Assembly (NCBI GenBank): GCA_013817135.1
Contig: JACDDF010000140.1
Span: forward strand, 1 to 6,372
Length of the DNA stretch: 6,372 nucleotides
From: Nitrospirales bacterium
Lineage (GTDB): Bacteria > Nitrospirota > Nitrospiria > Nitrospirales > UBA8639
Direction of reading: 5' to 3'
The notes under the pieces are model-generated. The model made no database searches and was not told the DNA's origin. It saw only the letters and a program-made list of their open reading frames with translations. Positions 1-5,852 of the stretch are shown one piece after another (position 1 is the first letter of the stretch; each line of letters begins with the position of its first letter). A program made the translations under genes and the position numbers.

Positions 1-3
1 TTA

Positions 4-1971
4 TTGCAACTGTTGGGCTTGCGGAGTGTCATTTTAAAAGTCACCGATCGTGACAATCACGATGAGGTGGCTTTTCTTGAGAGTTCGGTGGTTTTCCAGC
101 TTATCATCAAATATCGGCGACCCATTATCATTACGTTAGATCTAGCCTTGATTGTCTTGGCCTATTATTTGGCTTTCTGGTTGAGGTTTGATGGCCACAT
201 CCCCGCAGACTCCAGAGACCTTTTTTTCAAAACTTTGCCAGGTCTGCTTGTGATTCGTGGGATTGCCTTTATGATCTTTCGCCTCAATGAAGGGCTGTGG
301 CGTTACATTAGTATCTGGGATTTAAAGAAAATTACGGGTGGGGTATTGGCTGGAACCACGGTATTCTATGGCGTCGTCGAATGGGGGTTCGGTATTGCCG
401 GCTATCCTCGGTCCATCTTTATCATCGATAGTATCCTGTTGGTCGGGTTTCTTTGTGGGATCCGGCTTGCGGTCCGAATCTTTCGAGAGCGAAAGGTCTT
501 GAGAAAGACGAAACGAGTCCTCATTATCGGGGCTGGCGATGCGGGGGAAAACATCGTTCGGGAGATGCAATCGCATTCCACCTCTTCCTATACGCCCGTT
601 GGATTTGTGGACGATGATGTCTCCAAAGTGAGCAAGCGAATCCATGGAGTCAAGGTTCTGGGGACACGCCAGGATCTGTCACGCATTCTCCACACGCACA
701 AGCCGGAGGAAGTGTTAGTGGCCCTGCCTGGGACGAATTCAGCCGTTCTTCGAGACATTACGGCACTGTTGGCACCTTTTAATGTGCGTATCAAAACCCT
801 CCCGAACTTGGGTGATATCCTGGAAGGTAAAGTCACGATCAATCAGATACGGGATCTCGCGATTGAGGACCTGCTTCAGCGCCCACCTGTGGGGTTGGAT
901 CCCCAGCCCGTTCGCAATTTAATCGATGGGAAGCGAGTATTGGTGACTGGAGCGGGCGGGTCTATTGGTTCGGAGCTCTGCCGCCAAATTATCGCGCTTG
1001 CGCCCAAGGCCCTCATCCTATATGAACGACACGAGAACAGTTTGTACGCGATTGCGGGAGAGTTGACGGATCAGGGTCATGCCGGTGTGATTCATGAGGT
1101 GCTGGGAGATATCACGGATGTTCCCCGTCTCCACGAGACATTTAAAACCTACCATCCTGAGATTATCTTCCATGCGGCGGCCCATAAGCATGTTCCGTTA
1201 ATGGAATTGAATCCCGGAGAAGCTTTCAAGAATAATGTCCTGGGCACCCGTATAGTGGCCGAAGCGGCCGCGCACTTCGGTGTCGAGCATTTTGTGTTGA
1301 TTTCAACAGATAAGGCCGTGAATCCATCCAGTGTCATGGGGGCGACCAAACGGGTGGCGGAATTGGTCGTCCAGGCCATGGCGAGTCAGAATCAGAGTCA
1401 AACGCGATTTCTGACCGTTCGCTTTGGCAATGTCTTGGGCAGTAATGGCAGTGTCGTGCCCCGCTTCCAAAAACAGATAAAGGCTGGCGGACCAGTCACG
1501 GTCACACATCCTGAGGTGCGCCGCTTTTTTATGCTGATTCCGGAAGCGGTGATCTTAGTACTGCAGGCTGCCGCCCTTGGGGAGCAAGGCGCTATTTATG
1601 TCCTGGAGATGGGCGGACAAATTAAACTGGTGGATCTCGCCCGTAACCTCATTCGACTCTCTGGTCATGTGCCTGAGAAAAATATTTCCATCCAGTTTAT
1701 CGGTCTTCGCCCTGGGGAAAAACTCGAAGAAGAATTGGTTGGGGAAGGTGAGCGGGCTGTTCCTTCATCCATCGATAAAATCCTCCGGATTCAATCGAGA
1801 CAATCCCTTGACCCCGCATTCCTGACGAATATTCTGAGCAAGCTGGAGGATGTACAGATTTTGGGTCATTCTCCCTCTGTGATTGAGCTCCTTCAGCAGT
1901 TGGTGCCGACTTTTCATCGTCCTGAAGTTTTGGAGCTGGCAACGATGAGCCAGGAATATCAAGTTCATTGA
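4..1971 (+). CDS. Membrane-bound nucleotide-sugar 4,6-dehydratase (WbpM/CapD/PglF family), 5' end uncertain
   Basis: Family members dehydrate UDP-GlcNAc to UDP-4-keto-6-deoxy-GlcNAc at the cytoplasmic face of the inner membrane, supplying amino-deoxy sugars for surface polysaccharides. At 655 codons the length matches WbpM. Visible in order: four hydrophobic segments (residues ~40-60, 76-94, 112-130, 137-156); a first Rossmann fold (RVLIIGAGDAGENIV, 171-185) followed by VGFVDDD; and the catalytic short-chain dehydrogenase-type domain from ~310 with TGAGGSIGSEL (315-325), AAAHKHVPLME (391-401), STDKAVNP (434-441) and SVMGATKR (443-450). Met445 stands where classical enzymes have the YxxxK tyrosine, as in the large membrane-bound members. 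GLRPGEKLEEEL (567-578) is also typical of the family. The frame has no stop between position 1 and the TTG at 4, so the gene may begin outside the window. GTG 88, after GAGAG, would give a conventional N-terminus. It ends with tandem TGA stops (1969-1974). The exact substrate cannot be read from sequence. Confidence 0.93.
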   Translation: MQLLGLRSVILKVTDRDNHDEVAFLESSVVFQLIIKYRRPIIITLDLALIVLAYYLAFWLRFDGHIPADSRDLFFKTLPGLLVIRGIAFMIFRLNEGLWRYISIWDLKKITGGVLAGTTVFYGVVEWGFGIAGYPRSIFIIDSILLVGFLCGIRLAVRIFRERKVLRKTKRVLIIGAGDAGENIVREMQSHSTSSYTPVGFVDDDVSKVSKRIHGVKVLGTRQDLSRILHTHKPEEVLVALPGTNSAVLRDITALLAPFNVRIKTLPNLGDILEGKVTINQIRDLAIEDLLQRPPVGLDPQPVRNLIDGKRVLVTGAGGSIGSELCRQIIALAPKALILYERHENSLYAIAGELTDQGHAGVIHEVLGDITDVPRLHETFKTYHPEIIFHAAAHKHVPLMELNPGEAFKNNVLGTRIVAEAAAHFGVEHFVLISTDKAVNPSSVMGATKRVAELVVQAMASQNQSQTRFLTVRFGNVLGSNGSVVPRFQKQIKAGGPVTVTHPEVRRFFMLIPEAVILVLQAAALGEQGAIYVLEMGGQIKLVDLARNLIRLSGHVPEKNISIQFIGLRPGEKLEEELVGEGERAVPSSIDKILRIQSRQSLDPAFLTNILSKLEDVQILGHSPSVIELLQQLVPTFHRPEVLELATMSQEYQVH

Positions 1972-2127
1972 TGAGGGGTCAGCCAAAGCCAGCGAGCCTG
2001 ACGAAGGGTGGTTGATAAGATGTTAGCCTCGATTCTTCTGGAAAGCCGGTAGGGTCTAAATTTGCGGTTATTCTTAATTTTCAGATTGATTCATCCGAGA
2101 AGTGATAAGTTCCAATCTTAAGTAGTC

Positions 2128-2157
2128 TTGATAGAATTTAGTTTTATAAGGTATTAT
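2128..2157 (+). promoter_or_regulatory. Sigma70-like promoter for the export genes
   Basis: TTGATA (2128-2133) and TATTAT (2152-2157) each match the -35 and -10 consensus hexamers at five of six positions, with an 18-nt spacer, inside the most AT-rich part of the gap. Transcription would start near 2163-2166, leaving a leader of roughly 200 nt before the lipoprotein gene. AT-rich DNA produces such matches by chance, so this is a good candidate and not proof. Confidence 0.5.
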
Positions 2158-2159
2158 TT

Positions 2160-2240
2160 ATGGTTAAGTTCAAGACTCCCATGGATAAATACCGTTTAGC
2201 TGACGAGGGTAAATCGAGGTACCATCGTCATTCAATATGA
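2160..2240 (+). CDS. Possible 26-codon small ORF (leader peptide candidate)
   Basis: ATG at 2160 opens a 26-codon frame closed by TGA at 2238-2240. AAGG (2148-2151) lies 8 nt upstream as a plausible ribosome binding site. The product is basic (MVKFKTPMDKYRL at the N-terminus, RYHRHSI at the C-terminus), with no hydrophobic segment and no family I recognise. Its last third overlaps the inverted repeat at 2201-2230, and the weak terminator-like hairpin begins 12 nt after its stop, a layout reminiscent of leader-peptide attenuation. Against this, the start codon lies only 3 nt past the -10 hexamer of the proposed promoter, so a transcript from that promoter would begin inside the ORF. Translation would need another start site. 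It could well be a chance ORF. Confidence 0.15.
   Translation: MVKFKTPMDKYRLADEGKSRYHRHSI
2201..2230. repeat. 11-bp inverted repeat in the leader
   Basis: TGACGAGGGTA (2201-2211) and TACCATCGTCA (2220-2230) are reverse complements except for one internal mismatch, separated by 8 nt. It would lie about 40-65 nt downstream of the proposed transcription start. It could form an RNA hairpin in the leader or be a dimeric repressor site. No T-run follows, so it is not itself an intrinsic terminator. Confidence 0.45.
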
Positions 2241-2251
2241 AATTCAAAAGT

Positions 2252-2272
2252 ATCTGAAAAAGCAGATTTTTT
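2252..2272 (+). terminator. Weak terminator-like hairpin (possible attenuator)
   Basis: ATCTG (2252-2256) and CAGAT (2263-2267) form a 5-bp stem with a 6-nt loop, running straight into a stretch of six T (2267-2272). The short, AT-containing stem makes it a weak intrinsic terminator. It sits between the proposed promoter and the OPX gene, where partial termination would act as attenuation. It could equally be the leftover end of an upstream transcript. Confidence 0.3.
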
Positions 2273-2356
2273 GAGTGTATCGAGAAAGCCTTTTTTTTCA
2301 CCTATTCCCCTGCCCAGATGTTGTCGGATGCAGTAAAGTGAACTGAGGGTGTTTAC

Positions 2357-2362
2357 AGAGGA
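2357..2362 (+). promoter_or_regulatory. Ribosome binding site deciding the OPX start
   Basis: AGAGGA lies 10 nt before ATG 2373. It supports that codon over GTG 2349, which has no usable Shine-Dalgarno sequence. ATG 2391 is also possible, with AAGGA 11 nt upstream, but would remove part of the basic n-region of the signal peptide. Confidence 0.4.
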
Positions 2363-2372
2363 TTTGTTACTA

Positions 2373-3086
2373 ATGAAGGAACATAAGAGGATGAGAATTC
2401 TAATTGTTGTGGCTACATTGATGCTTTTGTGTGGGTGTAATTCAGGGTGGAAGGGAATGAAGACCGTTGATGCTTCGGGTTTGGAACCTAATGGTTACCC
2501 TACTCTTTCTGAAAAAACAAATGCTGAACGTCCCCCTATTGTTCCTGGGAAAGAGCATAAACAAATTAGCATTGATGATCCGCGTTATATAATCCAACCC
2601 GGCGACCAATTAAGCGTAAAGTTCTTTTTTAATCCGGAGTTAAACGAAGAAGATTTAGTTGTGCGGCCTGACGGGCATATTTCCCTTCAATTGGTTCATG
2701 AAGTTAAGGCCGCAGATCTGACCCCCGTGCAGCTCAAAGGCGTTTTAGAGAAAAAATATGTTGGGCAACTTAAAAATCCCGAGATTGCCGTCATTGTTCG
2801 TTCAATACGGGAGCCTTATAGAATTTATGTCGATGGAGAAGTCAAGACACCGGGGGAATATGAAATGGTCGGGTCAATGAGTGTGTTGCAAGCAATTGCG
2901 CGTGCCGGGGGTATGATTGCAGACACGGCGAAGAAAAGCAACGTAAAAGTCATACGAGAGGATCAAGATGGTCAGAGGTTTGTCATTAATGTGGATTTAG
3001 ATGGGGCCCTCAATGGAGGGGATCTGAGTCAGGATATTCGACTGCTTCCGTCTGATATGGTCTATGTGCCCAGGTCATTTTGGTAA
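2373..3086 (+). CDS. Outer-membrane polysaccharide export (OPX) lipoprotein, Wza/GumB-like
   Basis: OPX proteins form a ring that passes polysaccharide from the periplasm through or to the outer membrane. From ATG 2373 the product has 237 residues, close to GumB and much shorter than Wza (about 380). A basic n-region (MKEHKRMR) precedes a hydrophobic stretch and the lipobox LCGC, with the lipidated cysteine at residue 22. A Poly_export domain covers about residues 72-144 (QPGDQL, KFFFNPELNE, RPDGHISLQL, QLKNPEIAV). One SLBB-type domain follows from about 147 (IYVDGEVKTPGEYE, SVLQAIARAGG). The chain ends at VPRSFW soon after the SLBB domain, so there is no room for Wza's later ring domains or the C-terminal helix of its outer-membrane barrel. 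An additional outer-membrane porin may therefore be needed. The next gene, 121 bp downstream, carries a second copy of the Poly_export domain. An open frame continues upstream to GTG 2349. Confidence 0.92.
   Translation: MKEHKRMRILIVVATLMLLCGCNSGWKGMKTVDASGLEPNGYPTLSEKTNAERPPIVPGKEHKQISIDDPRYIIQPGDQLSVKFFFNPELNEEDLVVRPDGHISLQLVHEVKAADLTPVQLKGVLEKKYVGQLKNPEIAVIVRSIREPYRIYVDGEVKTPGEYEMVGSMSVLQAIARAGGMIADTAKKSNVKVIREDQDGQRFVINVDLDGALNGGDLSQDIRLLPSDMVYVPRSFW
2586..2804 (+). repeat. Poly_export domain, copy 1 (in the lipoprotein)
   Basis: This segment encodes the OPX domain that recurs at 4081-4296. Aligned by eye with a one-residue gap, about 45 of 73 residues are identical, including KFFFNPELNE, RPDG and GQLKNPE. 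A 17-nt stretch (2619-2635) is identical in DNA to 4114-4130. Most other codons differ at third positions, so the duplication is old. Confidence 0.8.
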
Positions 3087-3120
3087 GTCAATGTGTCGGC
3101 AGTGCAAGGGTGTTACCTGA

Positions 3121-3154
3121 GTTTTCATGCCCCCATGTTTTCTAGCATGAGAAT
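3121..3154. repeat. Hairpin between the OPX and hybrid genes
   Basis: GTTTTCATGC (3121-3130) can pair with GCATGAGAAT (3145-3154) over 10 bp, including two G-U wobbles, around a 14-nt loop. The core TCATGC/GCATGA is perfect. No T-run follows, so it is more likely an mRNA-stability or processing element within a co-transcribed unit than a terminator. A second small hairpin, AAGGT-TGGG-ACCTT (3156-3169), follows directly. Confidence 0.4.
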
Positions 3155-3187
3155 AAAGGTTGGGACCTTGATGGTTTTGTGTTGAAT

Positions 3188-3202
3188 AAGGAGAGAAAAG
3201 GA
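3188..3202 (+). promoter_or_regulatory. Double ribosome binding site for the hybrid gene
   Basis: Two purine-rich Shine-Dalgarno matches lie in tandem: AAGGAG (3188-3193) and AAGGA (3198-3202). The second is 5 nt before GTG 3208 and 11 nt before the in-frame ATG 3214, so either codon can start the protein. The choice changes only two residues. Confidence 0.5.
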
Positions 3203-3207
3203 AGACT

Positions 3208-4368
3208 GTGAATATGACAAGAATTCAGTTAGCTTTTCGACGTTACCACAGAAACAGCCTCTTGATGAGCACGATCTTGGCTATTCTACTTGGACCGTTC
3301 CCCATTAATCTCCCGTCTCAGAGCCAAGCTTATGCCGAAACCGGATCAGAAACGGGGAATCCTCCGGCCGCGACGAGTATGGAAAAGCCTAGCGATCGGG
3401 TGTTTTCGATTATGAAACAACAACTCCGTTCCTATCAACAAAGTTTAGAAGAATCAGAGGGGCGTCTTCAAGATTTTCAACGGAAACATGGAATTATTCT
3501 AATTGAAACGCAAATGAATCATCTTCTTCAACAGCGTAAATCTTTGGACGATTCATTAATGGGGGCCGAAAACCAAGTCAAAGGCTTTCAAGAGAGACTT
3601 GCCTGGGTTCAGGGTCAGATAAGCCAGATTCCGGAACAGATCCCTCTTTCGAGTTCGGCCTCAGAACAAGGGATAGTTGGTGGGGCCAAGAATAATCTAC
3701 TGACTCTTCAATTAAAAGAACAGGAATTATTAAACAAATACACCGAGACTAACCCTCATATTCAGTCAGTCCGAAAAGAAATGGAATTGATTAATCAGTT
3801 CATAAAGGAACAGGAAGCTCAAGTGTCTCGCAGTGTCTCCACTGGCAAGAACCCGCTCTTTCTTGAGATGGAAATGCAATTATTCCACACCCAAGCCGAC
3901 CTCGTATCAGCTGAAGCCCAAAGTGGAGTGATCAAACAACAGATTGCTGCGGTGGACAAGGAACTAAATAGGCTGAGAAATTTGGGGCCGGAACTCGATG
4001 AACTTCGGCGCCAAGTCACAGCAGATGAAAAAAATTACATAAATTACCTCACCAAAGTAGGGACGACGCCACCACAAAATTATCAAATTCAGGTGGGAGA
4101 CCAGCTCGACATTAAGTTCTTTTTTAATCCCGAACTCAATGAAACCGTCCTGGTTCGCCCGGATGGGCGTATCGCCTTGCAGTTGGTCGGTGAAATCACT
4201 GTTGTCGGAAATACGGTGGAACAAATTCGAACGATTTTAATCAAAAGTTATTCCGGGCAACTCAAGAATCCTGAAGTGGCTGTCCTTCTTCGTTCATCGA
4301 ATGTGCCTGGTGAGATTATCAGTGCAACAGGAGGGGATGGGAATCCCGGGGGAAAACATGGAAATTGA
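3208..4368 (+). CDS. Periplasmic hybrid protein: PCP-type coiled-coil arm fused to an OPX (Poly_export) domain
   Basis: The product has 386 residues and an architecture I do not know as a standard family. Residues 1-43 look like a Sec signal peptide: Arg-rich n-region, hydrophobic LLMSTILAILLG, and AYA before Glu44. There is no lipobox and no other membrane segment, so the mature protein should be free in the periplasm. Residues ~68-287 are long Gln/Glu/Lys-rich helices collinear with the arm of the downstream PCP: KQQLRSYQQSLEESE, LLNKYTETN (174-182), RRQVTADEKNYINYL (267-281). Residues ~292-364 form a Poly_export domain (VGDQLDIKFFFNPELNE, VRPDGRIALQLVGEI, QLKNPEVAV). No SLBB domain follows, only a Gly-rich tail (GGDGNPGGKHGN). 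It lacks the Wzz base and both PCP membrane helices. The gene overlaps the PCP gene, so the two are probably made together. I infer a periplasmic bridge between PCP and OPX; the frame is intact and both halves have diverged from their neighbours, so an assembly artefact is unlikely. Confidence 0.88.
   Translation: MNMTRIQLAFRRYHRNSLLMSTILAILLGPFPINLPSQSQAYAETGSETGNPPAATSMEKPSDRVFSIMKQQLRSYQQSLEESEGRLQDFQRKHGIILIETQMNHLLQQRKSLDDSLMGAENQVKGFQERLAWVQGQISQIPEQIPLSSSASEQGIVGGAKNNLLTLQLKEQELLNKYTETNPHIQSVRKEMELINQFIKEQEAQVSRSVSTGKNPLFLEMEMQLFHTQADLVSAEAQSGVIKQQIAAVDKELNRLRNLGPELDELRRQVTADEKNYINYLTKVGTTPPQNYQIQVGDQLDIKFFFNPELNETVLVRPDGRIALQLVGEITVVGNTVEQIRTILIKSYSGQLKNPEVAVLLRSSNVPGEIISATGGDGNPGGKHGN
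4081..4296 (+). repeat. Poly_export domain, copy 2 (in the hybrid protein)
   Basis: This is the paralogue of the segment at 2586-2804. It keeps the more canonical form of the motif after the RPDG turn (VGEITVVGNTVEQI), where copy 1 has a less typical EVKAADLTPVQL. It therefore looks like a functional domain and not a decaying fragment. Confidence 0.8.
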
Positions 4369-5836
4369 GGGTATGGTAGAAAGGGAGGGGTTACCGTATC
4401 CATTTGGAAATACCCGTGATATTTTGACGGCTTTTTTTAAGCAGAAATATGTTATTCTCTCTGTTTTTCTTGTCATTTTCGGGGGAGTGGGAATTTGGAT
4501 CTATGCCTCAGAAACCCTCTATGAAGCGCGAGCAAGTCTCATGCTCAAGTTCGGGAGAGAACATATCGTGCGGCCAGAAGTCGGGAGTGATAAATTTTCC
4601 AGATTTAATGAGGAAAATGTTGTTCAATCGGAAATCAGTATTTTGACTTCACGGGATCTTGCAAAACGAGTTGTGGCTGATCTAGGGGTTCACAATGTCT
4701 ATCCGGAATTCTGGAGCTCCCCTCCGAAGGATCCAGAAAGGGCCGTAGAGGCGGCTGCGGGAATTCTAGTGGCTAGATTGTTGCCGGAGCATGTGAAGGA
4801 TTCGAATGTGATTCAACTTTCTTTTCTCCACGCCGAACCGGAAATGGCCGCAACGGTTTTAAATACCTTGATTGAATTCTTAAAAGTAAAGCATCTGCAA
4901 GTGTTTAGTGATCCGCAGGCGTCGTTTTTGGCTAAACAGTTACATGACTATCAGGTGCAACTGGAACGTTCAGAAGAAAATCTTCAGGCTTTTAAAAGTA
5001 AGCATGATCTTTCTTCCCCCCTTGTCGAACAGCAAAGTCGTTTCCTCGATCAGCGGGCTGGCTTGGATAGCGAATACAAAACAAACAAGAATCGCCTGCA
5101 AGGTTTGGCAGGTAAAACCGCTTCACTTGATGCTCAAATGAAAACCATTCTCGAAAATATTCCGGTTTCCACAGTGGAAGAAGGCGGAAATCTGGAAAAG
5201 GCCAAAGCGGAGCTGTTTGCTCTGAAGCGCGAAGAACAGAAACTCTTAACACGATATACGGAAACCAGTTTTCCTGTTCTCAATCTTCGGAAAGAAATTG
5301 ACCAGATGGAAAAATTTATTCTCGCCGAACAGAAAAATGAGCGGGTCAATACGGTAGCGAGTGGAAAAAAAGCGATGTACAGCCAGCTTGAAAGGGAACA
5401 ATTGGGAGCCGTGTCTGAAAGCACGACCCTTCAGTCAAGCAATCAAGTTATTGCACTCCAAATCGGGGACCTTGACAAAAAAATACAGCGACTCGACCTG
5501 TTAAACAAAGAATTGATCGTCCTGGAGCGACAAAGAACAGCAGATGAGCAAAATTATCAACTTTATCTCAAAAAGGTTGAGGAAGCTAAAGTATCTGAAG
5601 AGATGGATCGTCTGAAAATGTCCAATATCAGTGTTATCCAGCCTGCGGAGATTCCACGAAAACCGGCTGGTCGTCCAACAGATCTCAAGCTTATTCTAGG
5701 CGCTCTATTTGGCGTTATGGTAGGTGTCGGTTTTGGGTTTATGGTTGAGTATCTGGAAGGATCCTACACTCGCCCCGAACAAGCGGCACACGATTTAAAC
5801 CTCCCCCTCTTGGCTTCTTTCGGTCAAAAGCTGTAA
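4358..5836 (+). CDS. Polysaccharide co-polymerase (Wzz/Wzc/GumC-like) without a tyrosine-kinase domain
   Basis: PCPs sit in the inner membrane, set chain length and contact the OPX protein. From ATG 4358 the product has 492 residues: a short cytoplasmic N-terminus; a first membrane helix at ~31-50 (VILSVFLVIFGGVGIWIYA); a Wzz-type base domain to ~185, with SEISILTSRDLAKRVV; a coiled-coil arm at ~190-410 (LTRYTETS, RQRTADEQNYQLYL); the G-rich motif of Wzc-type proteins (VIQPAEIPRKPAGRP); and a second helix at ~445-465. It stops about 28 residues later, after TRPEQAAHDLNLPLLASF, just where Wzc would continue into its BY-kinase domain. No Walker motif or Tyr-rich tail is present, as in GumC-like PCPs. 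ATG 4358 overlaps the upstream gene by 11 nt and follows GGGGGA. ATG 4337, just after AGGAGGGG, ATG 4373 and the longest start, 4301, remain possible. The overlap suggests translational coupling. Confidence 0.92.
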   Translation: MEIEGMVEREGLPYPFGNTRDILTAFFKQKYVILSVFLVIFGGVGIWIYASETLYEARASLMLKFGREHIVRPEVGSDKFSRFNEENVVQSEISILTSRDLAKRVVADLGVHNVYPEFWSSPPKDPERAVEAAAGILVARLLPEHVKDSNVIQLSFLHAEPEMAATVLNTLIEFLKVKHLQVFSDPQASFLAKQLHDYQVQLERSEENLQAFKSKHDLSSPLVEQQSRFLDQRAGLDSEYKTNKNRLQGLAGKTASLDAQMKTILENIPVSTVEEGGNLEKAKAELFALKREEQKLLTRYTETSFPVLNLRKEIDQMEKFILAEQKNERVNTVASGKKAMYSQLEREQLGAVSESTTLQSSNQVIALQIGDLDKKIQRLDLLNKELIVLERQRTADEQNYQLYLKKVEEAKVSEEMDRLKMSNISVIQPAEIPRKPAGRPTDLKLILGALFGVMVGVGFGFMVEYLEGSYTRPEQAAHDLNLPLLASFGQKL

Positions 5837-5852
5837 TCAGAAATTTATCACT

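Larger units (their letters stand above)
1972..2372. other. Intergenic control region before the export genes
   Basis: About 400 bp without a recognisable protein gene separates the dehydratase from the OPX lipoprotein. It becomes strongly AT-rich in the middle: 2101-2160 has 14 G/C out of 60. In order it holds a sigma70-like promoter, a possible 26-codon ORF with a Shine-Dalgarno-like AAGG, an inverted repeat, a weak hairpin with a T-run, and a second T-run (2290-2297). The first part (1972-2100) shows only GTCAG/CTGAC arms about 15 nt apart with no T-run, so I see no convincing terminator for the dehydratase gene. The export genes probably have their own promoter, though read-through from upstream is possible. 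Confidence 0.6.

Noticed and set aside
322..1986. Minus-strand and alternate-frame ORFs inside the dehydratase gene.
   Set aside because: They overlap a clearly conserved protein, show no domain or signal and have no ribosome sites; they are shadows of the real frame.
1976..2005. GTCAG/CTGAC arms after the dehydratase stop as a terminator.
   Set aside because: The stem is only 5 bp with a 15-nt loop, and no T-run follows.
2051..2066. A sigma54-like site: GG and GC exactly 10 nt apart (AGGGTCTAAATTTGCG).
   Set aside because: Only about half of the remaining consensus positions match and no enhancer site was seen, so it is likely chance. It would merit a second look if an EPS-linked sigma54 activator is found nearby.
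1998..2210. Near-repeat CTGACGAAGGGT (1998-2009) and CTGACGAGGGT (2200-2210), about 190 nt apart.
   Set aside because: The two copies differ by an indel, occur only twice and share no flanking similarity; chance is adequate.
2231..2242. TTCA-ATA-TGAA palindrome as an operator.
   Set aside because: The arms are only 4 bp and do not extend, which is common by chance in AT-rich DNA.
3208..4368. The hybrid gene as an assembly or frameshift artefact joining fragments of its neighbours.
   Set aside because: The frame is continuous, the gene has its own signal peptide and ribosome sites, and both halves differ from the neighbours at many residues and third codon positions.
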